Source: Crossaster papposus
Taxonomy: Eukaryota > Echinodermata > Asteroidea > Velatida > Solasteridae
NCBI GenBank assembly: GCA_037893245.1
Contig: JBAIAA010000255.1
Coordinates: 558,001 to 622,000, forward strand
DNA length: 64,000 bases
Direction of reading: 5' to 3'
Below are positions 48,764 through 61,113 of the stretch, in pieces (within the stretch, counting starts at the first letter, position 1; each line of letters begins with the position of its first letter). The notes beneath the pieces are model-generated. The model was not told where the DNA came from, searched no databases, and worked only from the letters and a program-made list of their open reading frames with translations. The position numbers were made by a program, and so were the translations under genes.

Positions 48764-49492
48764 TCATGTAAATTTAGAAAATGCAAACAAAATGAAAGCA
48801 GACATTCTAAAAACATTCTACAATATTTATTAAATGTGAATAGCAGTGAAGCAAAAATACCTAGTTAGCAAAGCGAGGTTTTGGTCCTCGGACCTCTGGG
48901 CTATGGGCCCATCACGCTCCCGCTGCACTACTCTGCGTAACTATTTTTAATGAAAATGAAATCCCTATCAAATACAAAATTATCCTGAGCAGACCGAGGT
49001 TGTGATCATCCGAACTCTCGGTTACTGACCAAGAAAGGGTCTACTTTGTCACTCTGAGTCGAGTACTTCAAGTCATACCAAAAACTTATTAGCAGCAGAA
49101 CGAGGTTTTGATCCTCGGCACTCTGGGTTGTAGGCCCAGCAAGCTTCCACTGCGCCACCATGCCTCATGTAAATTTAGAAAAACAACAAACAAAATAAAA
49201 GCAGACATTCTAAAAACATTCTAAAATAATTATTAAATTGAAATAACAGTGAAGCAAAAATACCCCTTTAGCAGAGCGAGGTTTCGGTCCTCGGGCCTCT
49301 GGGTTATGGGCCAATCACGATCCCACTGCACCACTCTGCGTAACTATTTGTAATGAAAATGAAATCACTTTCAAGGAAATAATTATCCTGAGCAGACCGA
49401 GGTTGTGGTCAACCAAACTCTCGGGTACTGACCAAGAAAGTGTCTACTTTGTCACTCCGAGTCGAGTACCTCATGTCATACCAAAAACTTGT

Positions 49493-49557
49493 TAGCAGAG
49501 CGAGGTTTTGATCCTCTGGGTTATGGGCCCAGCACGCTTCAACTGCGCCACTATGCC
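49493..49557 (-). pseudogene. T1 with 7-nt deletion at variable loop/T-stem
   Basis: 65 nt long; seven bases between two cct triplets are missing, removing part of the variable loop and T-stem. Also G57A. Confidence 0.78.
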
Positions 49558-50286
49558 TCATGTAAATTTAGAAAATGCAAACAAAATGAAAGCAGACATT
49601 CTAAAAACATTCTACAATATTTATTAAATCTGAATAGCAGTGAAGCAAAAATACCTAGTTAGCAAAGCGAGGTTTTGGTCCTCGGACCTCTGGGCTATGG
49701 GCCCATCACGCTCCCGCTGCACTACTCTGCGTAACTATTTTTAATGAAAATGAAATCCCTATCAAATACAAAATTATCCTGAGCAGACCGAGGTTGTGAT
49801 CATCCGAACTCTCGGTTACTGACCAAGAAAGGGTCTACTTTGTCACTCTGAGTCGAGTAGTTCAAGTCATACCAAAAACTTATTAGCAGCAGAACGAGGT
49901 TTTGATCCTCGGCACTCTGGGTTATAGGCCCAGCAAGCTTCCACTGCGCCACCATGCCTCATGTAAATTTAGAAAAACAACAAACAAAATAAAAGCAGAC
50001 ATTCTAAAAACATTCTAAAATAATTATTAAATTTGAATAACAGTGAAGCAAAAATACCTCTTTAGCAGAGCGAGGTTTCGGTTCTCGGGCCTCTGGGTTA
50101 TGGGCCCATCACGATCCCACTGCACCACTCTGCGTAACTATTTGTAATGAAAATGAAATCACTTTCAAGGAAATTTTTATCCTGAGCAGACCGAGGTTGT
50201 GGTCAACCAAACTCTCGGGTACTGACCAAGAAAGTGTCTACTTTGTCACTCCGAGTCGAGTACCTCATGTCATACCAAAAACTTGT

Positions 50287-50358
50287 TAGCAGAGCGAGGT
50301 TTTGATCCTCGGACCTCTGGGTTATGGGCCCAGCACGCTTCAACTGCGCCACTATGCC
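50287..50358 (-). tRNA. T1 variant, T-loop G57A
   Basis: Copy of 48692, 1,595 bp away. Confidence 0.74.
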
Positions 50359-51087
50359 TCATGTAAATTTAGAAAATGCAAACAAAATGAAAGCAGACAT
50401 TCTAAAAACATTCTACAATATTTATTAAATGTGAATAGCAGTGAAGCAAAAATACCTAGTTAGCAAAGCGAGGTTTTGGTCCTCGGACCTCTGGGCTATG
50501 GGCCCATCACGCTCCCGCTGCACTACTCTGCGTAACTATTTTTAATGAAAATGAAATCCCTATCAAATACAAAATTATCCTGAGCAGACCGAGGTTGTGA
50601 TCATCCGAACTCTCGGTTACTGACCAAGAAAGGGTCTACTTTGTCACTCTGAGTCGAGTACTTCAAGTCATACCAAAAACTTATTAGCAGCAGAACGAGG
50701 TTTTGATCCTCGGCACTCTGGGTTGTAGGCCCAGCAAGCTTCCACTGCGCCACCATGCCTCATGTAAATTTAGAAAAACAACAAACAAAATAAAAGCAGA
50801 CATTCTAAAAACATTCTAAAATAATTATTAAATTGAAATAACAGTGAAGCAAAAATACCCCTTTAGCAGAGCGAGGTTTCGGTCCTCGGGCCTCTGGGTT
50901 ATGGGCCAATCACGATCCCACTGCACCACTCTGCGTAACTATTTGTAATGAAAATGAAATCACTTTCAAGGAAATAATTATCCTGAGCAGACCGAGGTTG
51001 TGGTCAACCAAACTCTCGGGTACTGACCAAGAAAGTGTCTACTTTGTCACTCCGAGTCGAGTACCTCATGTCATACCAAAAACTTGT

Positions 51088-51152
51088 TAGCAGAGCGAGG
51101 TTTTGATCCTCTGGGTTATGGGCCCAGCACGCTTCAACTGCGCCACTATGCC
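51088..51152 (-). pseudogene. T1 with 7-nt deletion at variable loop/T-stem
   Basis: Copy of 49493, 1,595 bp away. Confidence 0.78.
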
Positions 51153-51881
51153 TCATGTAAATTTAGAAAATGCAAACAAAATGAAAGCAGACATTCTAAA
51201 AACATTCTACAATATTTATTAAATCTGAATAGCAGTGAAGCAAAAATACCTAGTTAGCAAAGCGAGGTTTTGGTCCTCGGACCTCTGCGCTATGGGCCCA
51301 TCACGCTCCCGCTGCACTACTCTGCGTAACTATTTTTAATGAAAATGAAATCCCTATCAAATACAAAATTATCCTGAGCAGACCGAGGTTGTGATCATCC
51401 GAACTCTCGGTTACTGACCAAGAAAGGGTCTACTTTGTCACTCTGAATCGAGTAGTTCAAGTCATACCAAAAACTTATTAGCAGCAGAACGAGGTTTTGA
51501 TCCTCGGCACTCTGGGTTATAGGCCCAGCAAGCTTCCACTGCGCCACCATGCCTCATGTATATTTATAAAAACAACAAACAAAATAAAAGCAGACATTCT
51601 AAAAACATTCTAAAATAATTATTAAATTTGAATAACAGTGAAGCAAAAATACCTCTTTAGCAGAGCGAGGTTTCGGTCCTCGGGCCTCTGGGTTATGGGC
51701 CCATCACGATCCCACTGCACCACTCTGCGTAACTATTTGTAATGAAAATGAAATCACTTTCAAGGAAATAATTATCCTGAGCAGACCGAGGTTGTGGTCA
51801 ACCAAACTCTCGGGTACTGACCAAGAAAGTGTCTACTTTGTCACTCCGAGTCGAGTACCTCATGTCATACCAAAAACTTGT

Positions 51882-51953
51882 TAGCAGAGCGAGGTTTCGA
51901 TCCTCGGACCTCTGGGTTATGGGCCCAGCACGCTTCAACTGCGCCACTATGCC
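51882..51953 (-). tRNA. T1 iMet-like tRNA (CAU)
   Basis: Consensus body; adjacent spacer lacks about 11 bp. Confidence 0.8.
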
Positions 51954-52671
51954 TCATGTAAATTTAGAAAATGCAAACAAAATGAAAGCAGACATTCTAC
52001 AATATTTATTAAATGTGAATAGCAGTGAAGCAAAAATACCTAGTTAGCAAAGCGAGGTTTTGGTCCTCGGACCTCTGGGCTATGGGCCCATCACGCTCCC
52101 GCTGCACTACTCTGCGTAACTATTTTTAATGAAAATGAAATCCCTATCAAATACAAAATTATCCTGAGCAGACCGAGGTTGTGATCATCCGAACTCTCGG
52201 TTACTGACCAAGAAAGTGTCTACTTTGTCACTCTGAGTCGAGTACTTCAAGTCATACCAAAAACTTATTAGCAGCAGAACGAGGTTTTGATCCTCGGCAC
52301 TCTGGGTTATAGGCCCAGCAAGCTTCCACTGCGCCACCATGCCTCATGTAAATTTAGAAAAACAACAAACAAAATAAAAGCAGACATTCTAAAAACATTC
52401 TAAAATAATTATTAAATTGAAATAACAGTGAAGCAAAAATACCCCTTTAGCAGAGCGAGGTTTCGGTCCTCGGGCCTCTGGGTTATGGGCCAATCACGAT
52501 CCCACTGCACCACTCTGCGTAACTATTTGTAATGAAAATGAAATCACTTTCAAGGAAATAATTATCCTGAGCAGACCGAGGTTGTGGTCAACCAAACTCT
52601 CGGGTACTGACCAAGAAAGTGTCTACTTTGTCACTCCGAGTCGAGTACCTCATGTCATACCAAAAACTTGT

Positions 52672-52736
52672 TAGCAGAGCGAGGTTTTGATCCTCTGGGT
52701 TATGGGCCCAGCACGCTTCAACTGCGCCACTATGCC
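52672..52736 (-). pseudogene. T1 with 7-nt deletion at variable loop/T-stem
   Basis: Third copy in the 1.6-kb repeat series. Confidence 0.78.
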
Positions 52737-53465
52737 TCATGTAAATTTAGAAAATGCAAACAAAATGAAAGCAGACATTCTAAAAACATTCTACAATATT
52801 TATTAAATCTGAATAGCAGTGAAGCAAAAATACCTAGTTAGCAAAGCGAGGTTTTGGTCCTCGGACCTCTGCGCTATGGGCCCATCACGCTCCCGCTGCA
52901 CTACTCTGCGTAACTATTTTTAATGAAAATGAAATCCCTATCAAATACAAAATTATCCTGAGCAGACCGAGGTTGTGATCATCCGAACTCTCGGTTACTG
53001 ACCAAGAAAGGGTCTACTTTGTCACTCTGAATCGAGTAGTTCAAGTCATACCAAAAACTTATTAGCAGCAGAACGAGGTTTTGATCCTCGGCACTCTGGG
53101 TTATAGGCCCAGCAAGCTTCCACTGCGCCACCATGCCTCATGTATATTTATAAAAACAACAAACAAAATAAAAGCAGACATTCTAAAAACATTCTAAAAT
53201 AATTATTAAATTTGAATAACAGTGAAGCAAAAATACCTCTTTAGCAGAGCGAGGTTTCGGTCCTCGGGCCTCTGGGTTATGGGCCCATCACGATCCCACT
53301 GCACCACTCTGCGTAACTATTTGTAATGAAAATGAAATCACTTTCAAGGAAATAATTATCCTGAGCAGACCGAGGTTGTGGTCAACCAAACTCTCGGGTA
53401 CTGACCAAGAAAGTGTCTACTTTGTCACTCCGAGTCGAGTACCTCATGTCATACCAAAAACTTGT

Positions 53466-53537
53466 TAGCAGAGCGAGGTTTCGATCCTCGGACCTCTGGG
53501 TTATGGGCCCAGCACGCTTCAACTGCGCCACTATGCC
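53466..53537 (-). tRNA. T1 iMet-like tRNA (CAU)
   Basis: Copy of 51882, 1,584 bp away. Confidence 0.8.
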
Positions 53538-54248
53538 TCATGTAAATTTAGAAAATGCAAACAAAATGAAAGCAGACATTCTACAATATTTATTAAATGT
53601 GAATAGCAGTGAAGCAAAAATACCTAGTTAGCAAAGCGAGGTTTTGGTCCTCGGACCTCTGGGCTATGGGCCCATCACGCTCCCGCTGCACTACTCTGCG
53701 TAACTATTTTTAATGAAAATGAAATCCCTATCAAATACAAAATTATCCTGAGCAGACCGAGGTTGTGATCATCCGAACTCTCGGTTACTGACCAAGAAAG
53801 TGTCTACTTTGTCACTCTGAGTCGAGTACTTCAAGTCATACCAAAAACTTATTAGCAGCAGAACGAGGTTTTGATCCTCGGTACTCTGGGTTATAGGCCC
53901 AGCAAGCTTCCACTGCGCCACCATGCCTCATGTAAATTTGGAAAAACAACAAACAAAATAAAAGCAGACATTCTAAAAACATTGTAAAATAATTATTAAA
54001 TTTGAATAACAGTGAAGCAAAAATACCTCTTTAGCAGAGCGAGGTTTTGGTCCTCGGGCCTCTGGGCCCATCACGATCCCACTGCACCACTCTGCGTAAC
54101 TATTTGTAATGAAAATGAAATCACTTTCAAGGAAATAATTATCCTGAGCAGACCGAGGTTGTGGTCAACCAAACTCTCGGGTACTGACCAAGAAAGTGTC
54201 TACTTTGTCACTCCGAGTCGAGTACCTCATGTCATACCAAAAACTTGT

Positions 54249-54320
54249 TAGCAGAGCGAGGTTTCGATCCTCGGACCTCTGGGTTATGGGCCCAGCACGC
54301 TTCAACTGCGCCACTATGCC
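54249..54320 (-). tRNA. T1 iMet-like tRNA (CAU)
   Basis: Consensus; long-range partner of 33092. Confidence 0.8.
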
Positions 54321-54646
54321 TCATGTAAATTTAGAAAATGCAAACAAAATGAAAGCAGACATTCTAAAAACATTCTACAATATTTATTAAATGTGAATAG
54401 CAGTGAAGCAAAAATACCTAGTTAGCAAAGCGAGGTTTTGGTCCTCGGACCTCTGGGCTATGGGCCCATCACGCTCCCGCTGCACTACTCTGCGTAACTA
54501 TTTTTAATGAAAATGAAATCACTTTCAAGGAAATAATTATCCTGAGCAGACCGAGGTTGTGGTCAACCAAACTCTCGGGTACTGACCAAGAAAGTGTCTA
54601 CTTTGTCACTCTGAGTCGAGTACCTCATGTCATACCTAAAACTTGT

Positions 54647-54718
54647 TGGCAGAGCGAGGTTTCGATCCTCGGACCTCTGGGTTATGGGACCAGCACGCTT
54701 CAACTGCGCCACTATGCC
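54647..54718 (-). tRNA. T1 variant (T72C, G31T)
   Basis: Matches the variant at 33490 about 21.2 kb away. Confidence 0.72.
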
Positions 54719-55436
54719 TCATGTAAATTTAGAAAATGCAAACAAAATGAAAGCAGACATTCTACAATATTTATTAAATGTGAATAGCAGTGAAGCAAAA
54801 ATACCTAGTTAGCAAAGCGAGGTTTTGGTCCTCGGACCTCTGGGCTATGGGCCCATCACGCTCCCGCTGCACTACTCTGCGTAACTATTTTTAATGAAAA
54901 TGAAATCCCTATCAAATACAAAATTATCCTGAGCAGACCGAGGTTGTGATCATCCGAACTCTCGGTTACTGACCAAGAAAGGGTCTACTTTGTCACTCTG
55001 AGTCGAGTACTTCAAGTCATACCAAAAACTTATTAGCAGCAGAACGAGGTTTTGATCCTTGGCACTCTGGGTTATAGGCCCAGCAAGCTTCCACTGCGCC
55101 ACCATGCCTCATGTAAATTTAGAAAAACAACAAACAAAATAAAAGCAGACATTCTAAAAACATTCTAAAATAAATATTAAATTTGAATAACAGTGAAGCA
55201 AAAATACCTCTTTAGCAGAGCGAGGTTTCGGTCCTCGGGCCTCTGGGTTATGGGCTCATCACGATCCCACTGCACCACTCTGAGTAACTATTTGTAATGA
55301 AAATGAAATCACTTTCAAGGAAATAATTATCCTGAGCAGACCGAGGTTGTGGTCAACCAAACTCTCGGGTACTGACCAAGAAAGTGTCTACTTTGTCACT
55401 CCGAGTCGAGTACCTCATGTCATACCAAAAACTTGT

Positions 55437-55508
55437 TAGCAGAGCGAGGTTTCGATCCTCGGACCTCTGGGTTATGGGCCCAGCACGCTTCAACTGCGCC
55501 ACTATGCC
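55437..55508 (-). tRNA. T1 iMet-like tRNA (CAU)
   Basis: Consensus; partner of 47090 at a distance of 8,347 bp. Confidence 0.8.
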
Positions 55509-56237
55509 TCATGTAAATTTAGAAAATGCAAACAAAATGAAAGCAGACATTCTAAAAACATTCTACAATATTTATTAAATGTGAATAGCAGTGAAGCAAA
55601 AATACCTAGTTAGCAAAGCGAGGTTTTGGTCCTCGGACCTCTGGGCTATGGGCCCATCACGCTCCCGCTGCACTACTCTGCGTAACTATTTTTAATGAAA
55701 ATGAAATCCCTATCAAATACAAAATTATCCTGAGCAGACCGAGGTTGTGATCATCCGAACTCTCGGTTACTGACCAAGAAAGGGTCTACTTTGTCACTCT
55801 GAGTCGAGTACTTCAAGTCATACCAAAAACTTATTAGCAGCAGAACGAGGTTTTGATCCTCGGCACTCTGGGTTATAGGCCCAGCAAGCTTCCACTGCGC
55901 CACCATGCCTCATGTAAATTTAGAAAAACAACAAACAAAATAAAAGCAGACATTCTAAAAACATTCTAAAATAATTATTAAATTTGAATAACAGTGAAGC
56001 AAAAATACCTCTTTTGCAGAGCGAGGTTTCGGTCCTCGGGCCTCTGGGTTATGGGCCCATCACGATCCCACTGCACCACTCTGCGTAACTATTTGTAATG
56101 AAAATGAAATCACTTTCAAGGAAATAATTATCCTGAGCAGACCGAGGTTGTGGTCAACCAAACTCTCGGGTACTGACCAAGAAAGTGTCTACTTTGTCAC
56201 TCCGAGTCGAGTACCTCATGTCATACCAAAAACTTGT

Positions 56238-56309
56238 TAGCAGAGCGAGGTTTCGATCCTCGGACCTCTGGGTTATGGGCCCAGCACGCTTCAACTGCGC
56301 CACAATGGC
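56238..56309 (-). tRNA. T1 variant, 5' acceptor altered
   Basis: Partner of 47891 at a distance of 8,347 bp. Confidence 0.72.
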
Positions 56310-57038
56310 TCATGTAAATTTAGAAAATGCAAACAAAATGAAAGCAGACATTCTAAAAACATTCTACAATATTTATTAAATGTGAATAGCAGTGAAGCAA
56401 AAATACCTAGTTAGCAAAGCGAGGTTTTGGTCCTCGGACCTCTGGGCTATGGGCCCATCACGCTCCCGCTGCACTACTCTGCGTAACTATTTTTAATGAA
56501 AATGAAATCCCTATCAAATACAAAATTATCCTGAGCAGACCGAGGTTGTGATCATCCGAACTCTCGGTTACTGACCAAGAAAGGGTCTACTTTGTCACTC
56601 TGAGTCGAGTACTTCAAGTCATACCAAAAACTTATTAGCAGCAGAACGAGGTTTTGATCCTCGGCACTCTGGGTTGTAGGCCCAGCAAGCTTCCACTGCG
56701 CCACCATGCCTCATGTAAATTTAGAAAAACAACAAACAAAATAAAAGCAGACATTCTAAAAACATTCTAAAATAATTATTAAATTGAAATAACAGTGAAG
56801 CAAAAATACCCCTTTAGCAGAGCGAGGTTTCGGTCCTCGGGCCTCTGGGTTATGGGCCAATCACGATCCCACTGCACCACTCTGCGTAACTATTTGTAAT
56901 GAAAATGAAATCACTTTCAAGGAAATAATTATCCTGAGCAGACCGAGGTTGTGGTCAACCAAACTCTCGGGTACTGACCAAGAAAGTGTCTACTTTGTCA
57001 CTCCGAGTCGAGTACCTCATGTCATACCAAAAACTTGT

Positions 57039-57103
57039 TAGCAGAGCGAGGTTTTGATCCTCTGGGTTATGGGCCCAGCACGCTTCAACTGCGCCACTAT
57101 GCC
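57039..57103 (-). pseudogene. T1 with 7-nt deletion at variable loop/T-stem
   Basis: Fourth copy of this deletion, outside the 1.6-kb tandem series. Confidence 0.78.
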
Positions 57104-57832
57104 TCATGTAAATTTAGAAAATGCAAACAAAATGAAAGCAGACATTCTAAAAATATTCTACAATATTTATTAAATCTGAATAGCAGTGAAGCAAAAATAC
57201 CTAGTTAGCAAAGCGAGGTTTTGGTCCTCGGACCTCTGCGCTATGGGCCCATCACGCTCCCGCTGCACTACTCTGCGTAACTATTTTTAATGAAAATGAA
57301 ATCCCTATCAAATACAAAATTATCCTGAGCAGACCGAGGTTGTGATCATCCGAACTCTCGGTTACTGACCAAGAAAGGGTCTACTTTGTCACTCTGAGTC
57401 GAGTAGTTCAAGTCATACCAAAAACTTATTAGCAGCAGAACGAGGTTTTGATCCTCGGCACTCTGGGTTATAGGCCCAGCAAGCTTCCACTGCGCCACCA
57501 TGCCTCATGTAAATTTAGAAAAACAACAAACAAAATAAAAGCAGACATTCTAAAAACATTCTAAAATAATTATTAAATTTGAATAACAGTGAAGCAAAAA
57601 TACCTCTTTAGCAGAGCGAGGTTTCGGTCCTCGGGCCTCTGGGTTATGGGCCCATCACGATCCCACTGCACCACTCTGCGTAACTATTTGTAATGAAAAT
57701 GAAATCACTTTCAAGGAAATAATTATCCTGAGCAGACCGAGGTTGTGGTCAACCAAACTCTCGGGTACTGACCAAGAAAGTGTCTACTTTGTCACTCCGA
57801 GTCGAGTACCTCATGTCATACCAAAAACTTGT

Positions 57833-57904
57833 TAGCAGAGCGAGGTTTCGATCCTCGGACCTCTGGGTTATGGGCCCAGCACGCTTCAACTGCGCCACTA
57901 TGCC
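57833..57904 (-). tRNA. T1 iMet-like tRNA (CAU)
   Basis: Consensus body. Confidence 0.8.
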
Positions 57905-58633
57905 TCATGTAAATTTAGAAAATGCAAACAAAATGAAAGCAGACATTCTAAAAACATTCTACAATATTTATTAAATGTGAATAGCAGTGAAGCAAAAATA
58001 CCTAGTTAGCAAAGCGAGGTTTTGGTCCTCGGACCTCTGGGCTATGGGCCCATCACGCTCCCGCTGCACTACTCTGCGTAACTATTTTTAATGAAAATGA
58101 AATCCCTATCAAATACAACATTATCCTGAGCAGTCCGAGGTTGTGATCATCCGAACTCTCGGTTACTGACCAAGAAAGGGTCTACTTTGTCACTCTGAGT
58201 CGAGTACTTCAAGTCATACCAAAAACTTATTAGCAACAGAATGAGGTTTTGATCCTCGGCACTCTGGGTTATAGGCCCAGCAAGCTTCCACTGCGCCACC
58301 ATGCCTCATGTAAATTTAGAAAAACAACAAACAAAATAAAAGCAGACATTCTAAAAACATTCTAAAATAATTATTAAATTTAAATAACAGTGAAGCAAAA
58401 ATACCTCTTTAGCAGAGCGAGGTTTCGGTCCTCGGGCCTCTGGGTTATGGGCCCATCACGATCCCACTGCACCACTCTGCGTAACTATTTGTAATGAAAA
58501 TGAAATCACTTTCAAGGAAATAATTATCCTGAGCAGACCGAGGTTGTGGTCAACCAAACTCTCGGGTACTGACCAAGAAAGTGTCTACTTTGTCACTCCG
58601 AGTCGAGTACCTCATGTCATACCAAAAACTTGT

Positions 58634-58705
58634 TAGCAGAGCGAGGTTTCGATCCTCGGACCTCTGGGTTATGGGCCCAGCACGCTTCAACTGCGCCACT
58701 ATGCC
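58634..58705 (-). tRNA. T1 iMet-like tRNA (CAU)
   Basis: Consensus body. Confidence 0.8.
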
Positions 58706-59434
58706 TCATGTAAATTTAGAAAATGCAAACAAAATGAAAGCAGACATTCTAAAAACATTCTACAATATTTATTAAATGTGAATAGCAGTGAAGCAAAAAT
58801 ACCTAGTTAGCAAAGCGAGGTTTTGGTCCTCGGACCTCTGGGCTATGGGCCCATCACGCTCCCGCTGCACTACTCTGCGTAACTATTTTTAATGAAAATG
58901 AAATCCCTATCAAATACAAAATTATCCTGAGCAGACCGAGGTTGTGATCATCCGAACTCTCGGTTACTGACCAAGAAAGGGTCTACTTTGTCACTCTGAG
59001 TCGAGTACTTCAAGTCATACCAAAAACTTATTAGCAACAGAACGATGTTTTGATCCTCGGCACTCTGGGTTATAGGCCCAGCAAGCTTCCACTGCGCCAC
59101 CATGCCTCATGTAAATTTAGAAAAACAACAAACAAAATAAAAGCAGACATTCTAAAAACATTCTAAAATAATTATTAAATTTGAATAACAGTGAAGCAAA
59201 AATACTTCTTTAGCAGAGCGAGGTTTCGGTCCTCGGGCCTCTGGGTTATGGGCCCATCACGATCCCACTGCACCACTCTGCGTAACTATTTGTAATGAAA
59301 ATGAAATCACTTTCAAGGAAATAATTATCCTGAGCAGACCGAGGTTGTGGTCAACCAAACTCTCGGGTACTGACCAAGAAAGTGTCTACTTTGTCACTCC
59401 GAGTCGAGTACCTCATGTCATACCAAAAACTTGT

Positions 59435-59506
59435 TAGCAGAGCGAGGTTTCGATTCTCGGACCTCTGGGTTATGGGCCCAGCACGCTTCAACTGCGCCAC
59501 TATGCC
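59435..59506 (-). tRNA. T1 variant, T-stem change
   Basis: The last T-stem base before the loop is A instead of G, so this pair is lost and the B box is altered. Confidence 0.74.
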
Positions 59507-61041
59507 TCATGTAAATTTAGAAAATGCAAACAAAATGAAAGCAGACATTCTAAAAACATTCTACAATATTTATTAAATGTGAATAGCAGTGAAGCAAAAA
59601 TACCTAGTTAGCAAAGCGAGGTTTTGGTCCTCGGACCTTTGGGCTATGGGCCCATCACGCTCCCGCTGCACTACTCTGCGTAACTATTTTTAATGAAAAT
59701 GAAATCCCTATCAAATACAAAATTATCCTGAGCAGACCGAGGTTGTGATCATCCGAACTCTCGGTTACTGACCAAGAAAGGGTCTACTTTGTCACACTGA
59801 GTCGAGTACTTCAAGTCATACCAAAAACTTATTAGCAGCAGAACAAGGTTTTGATCCTCGGCACTCTGGGTTATAGGCCCAGCAAGCTTCCACTGCGCCA
59901 CCATGCCTCATGTAAATTTAGAAAAACAACAAACAAAATAAAAGCAGACATTCTAAAAACATTGTAAAATAATTATTAAATTTGAATAACAGTGAAGCAA
60001 AAATACCTCTTTAGCAGAGCGAGGTTTCGGTCCTCGGGCCTCTTGGTTATGGGCCCATCACGATCCCACTGCACCACTCTGCGTAACTATTTGTAATGAA
60101 AATGAAATCACTTTCAAGGAAATAATTATCCTGAGCAGACCGAGGTTGTGGTCAACCAAACTCTCGGTTACTGACCAAGAAAGGGTCTACTTTGTCACTC
60201 TGAGTCGAGTACTTCAAGTCATACCAAAAACTTATTAGCAGCAGAACGAGGTTTTGATCCTCGGCACTCTGGGTTATAGGCCCAGCAAGCTTCCACTGCG
60301 CCACCATGCCTCATGTAAATTTAGAAAAACAACAAACAAAATGAAAGCAGACATTCTAAAAACATTCTACAATATTTATTAAATGTGAATAGCAGTGAAG
60401 CAAAAATACCTAGTTAGCAAAGCGAGGTTTTGGTCCTCGGACCTCTGGGCTATGGGCCCATCACGCTCCCGCTGCACTACTCTGCGTAACTATTTTTAAT
60501 GAAAATGAAATCCCTATCAAATACAACATTATCCTGAGCAGACCGAGGTTGTGATCATCCGAACTCTCGGTTACTGACCAAGAAAGGGTCTACTTTGTCA
60601 CTCTGAGTCGAGTACTTCAAGTCATACCAAAAACTTATTAGCAGCAGAACGAGGTTTTGATCCTCGGCACTCTGGGTTATAGGCCCAGCAAGCTTCCACT
60701 GCGCCACCATGCCTCATGTAAATTTTGAAAAACAACAAACAAAATAAAAGCAGACATTCTAAAAACATTCTAAAATAATTATTAAATTTGAATAACAGTG
60801 AAGCAAAAATACCTCTTTAGCAGAGCGAGGTTTCGGTCCTCGGGCCTCTGGGTTATGGGCCCATCACGATCCCACTGCACCACTCTGCGTAACTATTTGT
60901 AATGAAAATGAAATCACTTTCAAGGAAATAATTATCCTGAGCAGACCGAGGTTGTGGTCAACCAAACTCTCGGGTACTGACCAAGAAAGTGTCTACTTTG
61001 TCACTCCGAGTCGAGTACCTCATGTCATACCAAAAACTTGT

Positions 61042-61113
61042 TAGCAGAGCGAGGTTTCGATCCTCGGACCTCTGGGTTATGGGCCCAGCACGCTTCAACT
61101 GCGCCACTATGCC
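61042..61113 (-). tRNA. T1 iMet-like tRNA (CAU)
   Basis: Consensus; 1,607 bp from the previous T1 because a D1/D2 hybrid near 60.17 kb leads to T3 instead. Confidence 0.8.

Larger units (their letters stand above)
48240..53640 (-). repeat. Tandem 1.6-kb repeats
   Basis: The linker variant gagtagttcaag recurs near 48.26, 49.86, 51.45 and 53.04 kb. Associated markers are aaattgaaataac, gggccaatcacg and the 7-nt-deleted T1. Confidence 0.82.
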
